A DNA stretch of 6,378 nucleotides from Sphingomicrobium sp. Its GTDB lineage: Bacteria; Pseudomonadota; Alphaproteobacteria; Sphingomonadales; Sphingomonadaceae. The notes beneath the pieces were generated by a model. That model was not told the DNA's origin. It did no database searches and saw only the letters and a program-made list of their open reading frames with translations. The position numbers were made by a program, and so were the translations under genes. Of this stretch, positions 1 to 6,072 are shown in pieces (the first letter of the stretch is position 1; each line of letters opens with the position of its first letter). The DNA is taken from positions 1 to 6,378 of the forward strand of contig JASLBJ010000237.1 of NCBI GenBank assembly GCA_030146725.1, read 5' to 3'.

Positions 1-107
1 TTGGCGGCGGTCGCCACGACCTCGACATCGTCATGGGCCTGGAGGCGCAGCTGCAACCCTTGCGTCGCAAGCGGCTCGTCATCGACCAATATGGTCCGGA
101 TGCTCAT
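1..107 (-). CDS. Response regulator, N-terminal fragment (probable LytTR-type partner of the adjacent kinase)
   Basis: Only the first 35 codons are in the window; the gene runs off the left edge. The translation begins MSIRTILVDDEPLATQGLQL and continues into a predicted beta-strand (VEVVATAA). This is the beta1-alpha1-beta2 start of a CheY-like receiver domain. The acidic pair D9-D10 is the Mg2+-binding pocket. The phospho-acceptor aspartate and the output domain lie outside the window. The 'VDDEPLA' wording is typical of LytTR-family regulators, and the partner kinase is of the LytS class that normally pairs with them, so a LytTR DNA-binding output is likely but not seen. The start overlaps the kinase stop as ATGA (bases 104-107), with AAGGA/GGAG purine-rich sequence just upstream. 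This gives a firm start and suggests translational coupling. Confidence 0.9.
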   Translation of the reverse strand, partial: MSIRTILVDDEPLATQGLQLRLQAHDDVEVVATAA

Positions 108-1300
108 GAATCCTTGTCTCCGCCTTCAAAGGGAATTGCGAGGACAACACTGAAGCCCCCGCGTTCGTTCTTCCGGGTATCGAAACTATGCGCCGGGCCA
201 TAGGCCTGCGCGAGCCGATCGCGAATGTTGGCGAGCCCGACCCCGGTCGACGAGGTCGCGGCGATCCCGGCGCCCTCGCCGGTGCCGTTGTCGGCGACCT
301 CGATCACCACCTGCTCGCCCCGCTGCCGCGCAGTCAGCCAGATGTCGGCGCCGTCCTCGCTTGGCGTGACCGCATATTTGATCGCATTCTCGATCAGCGG
401 CTGGAGCAGCAGCGAGGGCAGCCGCGCACCGATCGTCTCGCTTTCGATCTTGAAGTGCGGCCGCAGGCGGTCCTCGAACCGCATCTTCTCGATCTCGAGA
501 TAGAGCTTCAGCGTCTCGACCTCCTGCGCCAGCGTGACCTTGGCGGTCGGCTCGTTGGCCAGCGTATAGCGAAGGAACGACGACAGCCGCGCAAGCATCG
601 CATTGGCGCGCTCGGTCTGCTTGAGCAGCACCAGGGTCGAGATCGAATTGAGCGTGTTGAACAGGAAATGCGGGTTGAGCTGGTAGCGGAGCATCGCCAG
701 CTGCGCGCTCGACGCCTGACCCTCGAGCCGCTCGCGCTGGTCGATCTGCTCCTCGAGCAGGAGGAAGTAGTTGATCCCGTAGTAGAGCGCCGCCCAGGCC
801 GACAGGAGCGAGAAGTTGAGCAGGATCGCGCCAAGATATTCGAACCCCACGGGCCGGGTATCGGGCTTGAGGAAGGTCGCATAGCTCCACGTCTCGATCA
901 CCGAAAAGGCCATCGACGAGAAAGCGACGGCGACCAGCGACAGCACCAGCGTCAGGATCGGCTGCATCGCGATCAGCCGCCGGAACAGTGAGGCCATCAG
1001 CAGCGTCAGCGAATAGCCGGTGGCGGTCAGCAGCAGCGTGTGGACGATCCACATCGCCCCCATGCTGTTGGCGAACCCGGACATCGAACGAAGGAAGAAA
1101 TAGCCGATCCAGCCGACCGACTGGAGCACCCAGAAGGCGCGATTCTTGTCGTTGAAGAACGGCTGGTCGAGCCCGATCCCGCGCACGATCGGCGCCGCCG
1201 GCGAGCGGATCGCGCGCGTTGTGCCGGGCGCCCGCCGGTCCTTGGTCAAACTCGCACTATCGGTGGCCACCATGCTGTTATAGAGCCGCCGGACCGCCAT
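104..1300 (-). CDS. LytS/YehU-type membrane sensor histidine kinase
   Basis: A 398-residue inner-membrane sensor kinase that should autophosphorylate and pass phosphate to the regulator encoded just downstream. The first ~50 residues are polar. Four hydrophobic segments follow (about 55-71, 82-105, 112-137 and 155-182), then a short charged linker. The His_kinase (PF06580) block has the H-box YQLNPHFLFNTLNS with phospho-acceptor H211. The C-terminal HATPase part has the N-box LLLQPLIENAIKYA (N305), a DNG motif (337-339) and the glycine-rich TGVGLANIRDRL (352-363). All catalytic motifs appear intact. No periplasmic sensor domain is visible, so the signal is probably read in or near the membrane; the ligand is unknown. 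The start at 1300 lacks a clear Shine-Dalgarno sequence. An in-frame ATG at codon 10 (1273-1271) is an alternative and would not remove any domain. It is divergent from the M1 peptidase gene and in an operon with the response regulator. Confidence 0.95.
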   Translation of the reverse strand: MAVRRLYNSMVATDSASLTKDRRAPGTTRAIRSPAAPIVRGIGLDQPFFNDKNRAFWVLQSVGWIGYFFLRSMSGFANSMGAMWIVHTLLLTATGYSLTLLMASLFRRLIAMQPILTLVLSLVAVAFSSMAFSVIETWSYATFLKPDTRPVGFEYLGAILLNFSLLSAWAALYYGINYFLLLEEQIDQRERLEGQASSAQLAMLRYQLNPHFLFNTLNSISTLVLLKQTERANAMLARLSSFLRYTLANEPTAKVTLAQEVETLKLYLEIEKMRFEDRLRPHFKIESETIGARLPSLLLQPLIENAIKYAVTPSEDGADIWLTARQRGEQVVIEVADNGTGEGAGIAATSSTGVGLANIRDRLAQAYGPAHSFDTRKNERGGFSVVLAIPFEGGDKDS

Positions 1301-1307
1301 TGCGAGC

Positions 1308-1356
1308 GGCGGCTTGCAACTTGCCCCGGATCCGATCGTCCGGGGCGCCAGCCGCC
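1308..1356. repeat. Nested GC-rich inverted repeat in the divergent intergenic region
   Basis: An outer pair GGCGGCT (1308-1314) / AGCCGCC (1350-1356) encloses a perfect inner 8-base pair GCCCCGGA (1323-1330) / TCCGGGGC (1339-1346) with an 8-base loop. The region between the kinase start (1300) and the peptidase start (1391) is only 90 bases, so this element fills much of the space where both divergent promoters or leader regions should lie. It could be an operator for a dimeric regulator, a structured leader RNA, or a back-to-back terminator-like stem. No T-run follows on either strand, so a canonical terminator is unlikely. Function is inferred from position only. Confidence 0.5.
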
Positions 1357-1390
1357 AGACGCCTGTGCCTGGACTTGGGATGACACGCCG

Positions 1391-3292
1391 ATGATCTTTT
1401 TCTCACGTGCAATCATCGCGGCGATGCTGCTGGTGACCGGCTGTTCGGCCGGCCAGGGAGGCAAGGAGGGCGAGCCGAGCGCGCGGGGTAAGGTCGCGCC
1501 GATCCTCGCGACGCCCGACGCACGCGACATCCACAGCTTCGCGCGGCCGCTCGAAGCGCGGGTCACCCATGTCGACCTCAATCTAGGAGTTGATTTTCGC
1601 ACCCGGCGGATCGGCGGCACGGCGACGCTCGACATCGATCGCCGGCCCAATGCGCGCGAGATCGTGCTCGACGACCGCGGGCTGGAGATCCAGAGCATCG
1701 TCGACGCCGCGGGCGAGCCGCTCGAGTATAAGGTCGGAGCGGCCGATCCCAATCTCGGCGCGCCGCTTGCGATTGCGCTGCGCCCCGATACCCGGCGGAT
1801 CGCGATCCGCTATTTGTCCGCGCCAGAAGCCGGCGCACTGCAGTGGCTGACGCCCGAGCAGACGGCGGGCAAGAAGCGCCCCTACCTGTTCAGCCAGGGC
1901 CAGGCGATCCAGACGCGCACCTGGATCCCGACCCAGGATTCTCCCGGAATCCGCCAGACCTGGGCAGCGACGGTCAGGGTCCCGGCGGGCCTGACGGCGG
2001 TGATGAGCGCGCCGCGCTCGGCCGAGCCGATCACCCAGGGCGGCGAAGGCACGTTCCAGTTCGCGATGACCAACAGCGTCGCGCCCTACATGATCGCGCT
2101 TGCGGTCGGTGACCTCGCGTTCAAGCCGCTCGGCCCCCGCTCTGGCGTGTGGACCGAGCCGTCGATGATCGACGCCGCCGCGGCCGAGCTTGCCGACACC
2201 GAGCGGATGATCGATGCCGGCGAAGCGCTGTTCGGACCCTATCGCTGGGGGCGCTACGACATGCTCGTGCTTCCACCCGCCTTTCCGTTCGGCGGCATGG
2301 AGAACCCGACGCTGACCTTCCTGACCCCGACCTTCATCGCCGGCGACAAGAGCCTCGTCAGCCTGATCGCGCACGAGCTTGCCCACAGCTGGTCGGGCAA
2401 TCTCGCGACCAATGCGACCTGGGCCGACTTCTGGCTCAACGAGGGCACCACCACCTACGCGACGACGCGCATCGTCGAGGCGCTCTACGGGCGCAAGGTC
2501 GCATCGCAGCAGATCGCGCTTGGAGTCGATTCGCTGCGCAAGGAGATGGCCGGGATGCCGGCCGCCGATACGCGGCTGCACATCGACCTGACCGGGCGCG
2601 ATCCCGACGACGGGCTGACCGAGATCGCCTACGAGAAGGGCGCGGCCTTCCTGCGCACGATCGAGAATGCGGTCGGGCGCGAGCGGTTCGACGCGTTCAT
2701 GCGCGGCTGGTTCGTCCGCCACAGCTTCCAGCCGGTGACCTCGGCGATGTTCCTCGCCGACCTTCGCACCCATCTGATCAAGGGCGACCAGGCGCTCGAA
2801 GCGCGGCTTCAGCTCGACCGCTGGGTCAACGAGCCGGGGCTTCCATCGAACATGGTCCAGCCCGATCCTCAGGCCTTCGCCGATGTCGACCAGGCGGTTG
2901 CGGCCTTCAATCGCGGCGGGGCGCCCGATGCGGCGCGCTGGGGCAAGTGGACGACCGACGAGCGGCTGCGCTTTCTCAACCGCCTGCCGCGCAAGCTGCC
3001 GACCCCGCGCCTGGCCGCGCTCGACTCGGCGTTCGCTCTCAACCGCGTCGGCAATATGGAAGTGCGTTTTGCGTGGCTCGAGCTGGCGGTCGCCAACCGC
3101 TACGATCCGGCCGTCCCGAGCCTCGAGCAGTTCCTGACCAGCCAGGGGCGGCGCAAGTTCGTCCGGCCGCTGATCAACGCGCTGGCCAAGGACCAGAGCT
3201 GGGGCCGGCCGATTGCCGCGCGGGTCTACCAGGCCGGCCGCAAAGGCTATCACCCGATGGTTACGAGCGAGCTCGACCTGCTCAAGCTGTGA
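1391..3292 (+). CDS. M1 family zinc aminopeptidase, leukotriene A4 hydrolase-like, lipoprotein
   Basis: A 633-residue metallopeptidase expected to remove N-terminal residues from peptides outside the cytoplasm. The ATG at 1391 was chosen because it opens a lipoprotein signal peptide: a hydrophobic run from IFFSRAIIAAMLL, then lipobox LVTGC with lipidated Cys18. The +2 residue is Ser, not Asp, so outer-membrane sorting is expected. Further upstream in-frame codons overlap the divergent kinase and would mask the signal. The M1 features are in order: SQGQAI (168-173), exopeptidase motif GGMEN (301-305), zinc site HELAH (H328, E329, H332) with third ligand E351 in WLNEG, and catalytic Y414 in AYEKG. 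The C-terminal helical domain (about 500-633) matches the LTA4H C-terminal domain. It ends with GRRKF, whose R587 and K589 align with the carboxylate-binding Arg563/Lys565 of human LTA4H. Epoxide hydrolase activity cannot be inferred. All aminopeptidase residues appear present. Confidence 0.95.
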   Translation: MIFFSRAIIAAMLLVTGCSAGQGGKEGEPSARGKVAPILATPDARDIHSFARPLEARVTHVDLNLGVDFRTRRIGGTATLDIDRRPNAREIVLDDRGLEIQSIVDAAGEPLEYKVGAADPNLGAPLAIALRPDTRRIAIRYLSAPEAGALQWLTPEQTAGKKRPYLFSQGQAIQTRTWIPTQDSPGIRQTWAATVRVPAGLTAVMSAPRSAEPITQGGEGTFQFAMTNSVAPYMIALAVGDLAFKPLGPRSGVWTEPSMIDAAAAELADTERMIDAGEALFGPYRWGRYDMLVLPPAFPFGGMENPTLTFLTPTFIAGDKSLVSLIAHELAHSWSGNLATNATWADFWLNEGTTTYATTRIVEALYGRKVASQQIALGVDSLRKEMAGMPAADTRLHIDLTGRDPDDGLTEIAYEKGAAFLRTIENAVGRERFDAFMRGWFVRHSFQPVTSAMFLADLRTHLIKGDQALEARLQLDRWVNEPGLPSNMVQPDPQAFADVDQAVAAFNRGGAPDAARWGKWTTDERLRFLNRLPRKLPTPRLAALDSAFALNRVGNMEVRFAWLELAVANRYDPAVPSLEQFLTSQGRRKFVRPLINALAKDQSWGRPIAARVYQAGRKGYHPMVTSELDLLKL

Positions 3293-3328
3293 ACATCCGC
3301 TGCTGATGCCCCGTGAGCTGACGCCGCT

Positions 3329-3343
3329 TTAACCGGGCCTAAA
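3329..3343 (+). promoter_or_regulatory. Possible CtrA-like binding site ahead of the cyclic-di-GMP gene
   Basis: The sequence reads TTAA-CCGGGCC-TAAA, one base away from the alphaproteobacterial CtrA consensus TTAA-N7-TTAA. It sits in the 96-base gap after the M1 peptidase stop, 45 bases before the preferred start of the GGDEF/EAL gene. That places it where a promoter-overlapping regulator site would be. In a GC-rich genome two spaced TA-rich tetramers in a short gap are uncommon, but short consensus matches do occur by chance. I find no confident -35/-10 pair here. Confidence 0.3.
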
Positions 3344-3388
3344 CGGTCTTCGTTCTAACGCATGCCCGGACGCAGGACTGGGACGCAG

Positions 3389-5722
3389 ATGTACGAAGCT
3401 CCGGACCGTTACAAAAGGATGTTCTCGGCGCGCCTGCCTGGCGGGGAGTCGCTTGGCTTGACCGCTGCCGTGGACGGGGGCGGTTCTCCGCTCAAGGACG
3501 TCCAGCTGATCTCGCGTGCCCAGCTGGCGCCGTTCTTCGCGGCCGCCAACATCATCGCTGCGCTGATGATGGTGACGACGGTCTGGCGCCATGTGTCGGT
3601 CGCCTGGCTGCTGCCCTGGTTCCTCGCGGTTGCGGCGGTCAACGTCGCCGCGATGCGGCTTGCTCGCAACCAGGCGATCACCAACATCGGCCGCTCGGGC
3701 CGCGAGATCCCGCAATGGCAGATGGTCGGCGACGTGACCGGCCGCGCGACGCTGTGGCTTAGCCTGCCGCTGATCCACTTCGGCGCGCTCGATCCGGCCA
3801 GCCAGGTGATCGCCGCGTCGCTGATGGCCGGGCTCGGGATCGGCGCGCTCGGGCTCGTCGTCGTCCCGCCGTGCGTCGTCGCGTGGATGCTGGCCTTTAC
3901 CGCCGGGATCAGCTTCGTCCTGCTGGTCAATCGCGGCACCGTGCCGTTCCAGCACATGGTCTCGATCCTGTTCACGCTCGGGGTCGCGATCGTCGGCGTG
4001 CTGACCGTCGCGCGCTGGGCGTTCAGCCAGCTCCAGGCGAATGCCGATTTTGGCTCGCAGAGCGAAAGCGCGAGCCTGCTCCTGCAGGAATATGAGAAGC
4101 GCGGAGTCGGCTGGCTGTGGCAGGTCGATAGCGACAATCGCGTCAGCTACATTTCGTCGCGGATGACCAGCCTGCTCGGGCGCCCGGCAAGCCAGCTGAT
4201 CGGCCATTCGCTGCCCTCCCTGCTTGGCGGCAATGCCGAGCTTGGCCGGCTGCTGCTCGAGCAAAAGCCGTTCGCCGCGCTCGAAATGGCGCTCGATACC
4301 GCCCACGGTACGCGCTGGGTGGCGATTGCCGGCGATCCGATCATCGATCCCGCCGGCCGCTTCGGCGGATTTCGCGGAGTCGGCTCGGACATCACCGAGG
4401 TCCGCCGGACGCAGGAGCGGCTCACGCACCTCGCCAACGTCGACGTGCTGTCGGGCCTGCCCAACCGCGGCCGGGTCCGCGAGCTGGTCGGCGAGGCACT
4501 GCACGCGGCGACCGTGGGCAATGTGCCGTGCGCGATCATGTTCCTCGACCTCGACGGGTTCAAGCCGGTCAACGACACCTTCGGCCACCCCAAGGGCGAC
4601 GCCGTGCTGCGTGCCGTCGCCAAGCGGCTGGTCGGCGAGGTCGGCGCGCTCGGCCATGTCGGCCGCATGGGGGGGGACGAGTTCGCGATCCTCGTTACCG
4701 ACGCGCAAAGCCGCCGCAAGGTCGAACAGCTGGCCGACAGCATCATCGCCGCGATCGCCGAGCCCTACATGATCGACGGGACCGAAATCCGCGTCGGCGT
4801 GTCGATCGGCTGCGCATTCGGCCCGATCGACGGCGCCACGGTCGACGACCTGATCCTCAAAGCCGACCTTGCGCTCTATCAGGCCAAGGACAGCGGACGC
4901 GGGATCGCACGCTACTTTTCGTCCGAGCTCCAGTCCGAGCAGGAGGATCGGGTGCGGCTCGAGATCGACCTTCGCGGCGCGCTTGCAGCCGGGCAGTTCC
5001 ACCTGGCGTTCCAGCCGCTGGTCGCCGCGCGCGACCAGCGGCTGATCGGGTTCGAAGCGCTGATCCGCTGGACTCACCCGCAGCGCGGCAACGTGCCCCC
5101 GGGCCTGTTCATCCCGGTCGCCGAGGAAGCCGGCCTGATGACCGCGATCGGCGAGTGGGTGATCGACGAAGCCTGCCGCGCGGCCGGCACCTGGCCCGAG
5201 CCGATCACCGTCGCGATCAACATCAGCCCCAAGCAGATGGCCAATGCGTCGCTGCCCAATCTCGTCAGTGCGGCGCTTGCCCGATACAAGCTCCCGGCCA
5301 ACCGGATCGAACTCGAGGTCACCGAAGGCGTTTTCCTGGGCGACAATGGCGTTACGCTCGACGTGCTCAAGCGCCTGCGCACGCTTGGGCTCGGGATTGC
5401 GCTCGACGATTTCGGCACCGGCTATTCGTCGATCGGCTATCTCAACAAGGCGGTGTTCCACAAACTCAAGATCGACGGCAGTTTCGTCCGCGAAGCCGGC
5501 ACGCGTCCGGAGAATGTCGCGATCATCCAGTCCATCGTCCAGCTCGCCAAGAGTTTCCGGATGTCGGTGACGGCCGAGGGCGTCGAGACTGCCGAGGATT
5601 ACGAGCGCATGCGCGATCTCGGTTGCGATACCATTCAGGGCTATCTGTTCGGCCGCCCGCTGACCTACGAACGCGCCAACCAGATGGTCGTCGGCCTCGC
5701 CGCGCGTCGGCTGGCCGGCTAG
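3389..5722 (+). CDS. Membrane-bound PAS-GGDEF-EAL protein (cyclic-di-GMP cyclase/phosphodiesterase)
   Basis: A 777-residue inner-membrane signalling enzyme for cyclic-di-GMP turnover. After a polar N-terminus come about five or six hydrophobic segments between residues 47 and 210, then a PAS-like sensor domain (about 235-341, ending GVGSDITEVRRTQERL). The GGDEF domain (about 350-510) has the metal-binding D387 in FLDLDGF, then KPVNDTFGH and an exact GGDEF at 428-432. The position of the inhibitory RxxD site (419-422) reads GALG, so product inhibition there is probably lost. The EAL domain (about 520-770) has FEALIRW (E556), N611 in AINIS, ELEVTE (641-646), DDFGTGYSS (673-681), K694 in LKIDGSF, TAEGVE (728-733) and Q750 in QGYLFGRP. 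This is the full set expected of an active phosphodiesterase. I prefer the ATG at 3389, with GGGA five bases upstream. An ATG at 3362 has no ribosome site but would add nine residues; an ATG at 3419 is also possible. Net direction of activity is not decidable. Confidence 0.93.
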   Translation: MYEAPDRYKRMFSARLPGGESLGLTAAVDGGGSPLKDVQLISRAQLAPFFAAANIIAALMMVTTVWRHVSVAWLLPWFLAVAAVNVAAMRLARNQAITNIGRSGREIPQWQMVGDVTGRATLWLSLPLIHFGALDPASQVIAASLMAGLGIGALGLVVVPPCVVAWMLAFTAGISFVLLVNRGTVPFQHMVSILFTLGVAIVGVLTVARWAFSQLQANADFGSQSESASLLLQEYEKRGVGWLWQVDSDNRVSYISSRMTSLLGRPASQLIGHSLPSLLGGNAELGRLLLEQKPFAALEMALDTAHGTRWVAIAGDPIIDPAGRFGGFRGVGSDITEVRRTQERLTHLANVDVLSGLPNRGRVRELVGEALHAATVGNVPCAIMFLDLDGFKPVNDTFGHPKGDAVLRAVAKRLVGEVGALGHVGRMGGDEFAILVTDAQSRRKVEQLADSIIAAIAEPYMIDGTEIRVGVSIGCAFGPIDGATVDDLILKADLALYQAKDSGRGIARYFSSELQSEQEDRVRLEIDLRGALAAGQFHLAFQPLVAARDQRLIGFEALIRWTHPQRGNVPPGLFIPVAEEAGLMTAIGEWVIDEACRAAGTWPEPITVAINISPKQMANASLPNLVSAALARYKLPANRIELEVTEGVFLGDNGVTLDVLKRLRTLGLGIALDDFGTGYSSIGYLNKAVFHKLKIDGSFVREAGTRPENVAIIQSIVQLAKSFRMSVTAEGVETAEDYERMRDLGCDTIQGYLFGRPLTYERANQMVVGLAARRLAG

Positions 5723-5732
5723 CTGCGGCACC

Positions 5733-5781
5733 GACGTCCGCTCGCATCCGACGCCAGCATCGAACAGCCGCCGCGGACGTC
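5733..5781. repeat. Long-loop inverted repeat just after the cyclic-di-GMP gene
   Basis: Perfect 9-base arms GACGTCCGC (5733-5741) and GCGGACGTC (5773-5781) are separated by 31 bases, starting 11 bases after the TAG stop. Position suggests a role in ending or protecting the upstream transcript. The long loop and the lack of a T-run make an intrinsic terminator only a weak possibility. In GC-rich DNA a 9-base match could be chance. Confidence 0.3.
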
Positions 5782-5949
5782 CCGCAACCGCCGCAAAGGC
5801 TGCCGGCTGCTCAGCAAAACCGCCTCCGGCCACCGAACAGGTTGCGAGTGCGACGGCGACGAACGATCGCGAGACTTGTCGGCCAGGGGTTGCGTACTTG
5901 TGCCGTCCCCCGCCAGCAGAAGGCGATGGTTAACCCGGTAACAGCTGGA

Positions 5950-5970
5950 AATTAATACGAAATATTAATT
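5950..5970. promoter_or_regulatory. AT-rich perfect inverted repeat, possible operator of the downstream gene
   Basis: Arms AATTAATA (5950-5957) and TATTAATT (5963-5970) are perfect complements around the 5-base spacer CGAAA. This is the most AT-rich stretch of the window. It lies about 100 bases ahead of the TTG start of the serralysin-like gene, a usual place for promoter elements or a dimeric regulator's operator. A TTGACT, which could serve as a -35 box, overlaps its right end (5969-5974), but the sequence 17 bases on (CAGAAA) is a poor -10. Regulator unknown. Confidence 0.4.
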
Positions 5971-6062
5971 GACTATGTCCGGGCTCCGGCGCAGAAAACG
6001 GCGGTTCGGCTTCGCGGCGGCATGATTTCTCGCGTGCGGAGGTTCGGCATCTGGAAACGCTT

Positions 6063-6067
6063 GGAGG
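6063..6067 (+). promoter_or_regulatory. Ribosome binding site that decides a TTG start
   Basis: GGAGG, the strongest Shine-Dalgarno match ahead of any gene in this window, ends five bases before the TTG at 6073. It favours this non-ATG start over the in-frame ATG at 6022, which has only a weak GCGGCGG sequence ahead of it. Confidence 0.6.
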
Positions 6068-6072
6068 GCACA

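Larger units (their letters stand above)
5723..6072. other. Intergenic region with no convincing gene
   Basis: About 350 bases between the cyclic-di-GMP gene and the next plus-strand gene. Open frames here are continuations of shadow frames of the flanking genes and show no recognisable protein. The left half is GC-rich and holds a long-loop inverted repeat. Around 5925-5975 the composition turns sharply AT-rich and includes TTAACC, GGTAAC and a perfect AT inverted repeat. The most likely content is the end of the upstream transcript and the promoter and leader of the downstream gene. Confidence 0.6.

Noticed and set aside
1277..1282. TATAAC on the minus strand as a -10 box for the kinase operon
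   Set aside because: It lies inside the first codons of the preferred frame, has no matching -35 at normal spacing, and sits too close to the codon-10 ATG for a leaderless transcript.
1040..1390. N-terminal extension of the M1 peptidase frame back to 1040
   Set aside because: It would run through the divergent kinase gene, has shadow-like composition, and would bury the clear lipoprotein signal peptide beginning at 1391.
1583..3253. Long minus-strand frame (556 codons) opposite the M1 peptidase
   Set aside because: Low-complexity shadow composition; the plus strand carries all M1 catalytic motifs over the same bases.
3293..3361. Intrinsic terminator between the M1 peptidase and the GGDEF/EAL gene
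   Set aside because: No stable stem followed by a T-run is visible; the only partial symmetry is around the TTAA/TAAA words.
3329..5833. Very long open frame (834 codons) on the minus strand opposite the GGDEF/EAL gene
   Set aside because: Its translation is an Arg/Asp/Ala-rich shadow with no recognisable domain, while the plus strand encodes complete PAS, GGDEF and EAL motifs. Long antisense frames are expected in GC-rich coding DNA.
4528..5955. 475-codon plus-strand frame overlapping the GGDEF/EAL gene and the following gap
   Set aside because: It is the +1 shadow of the real frame with Arg-rich, motif-free translation. Its tail in the gap shows no domain.
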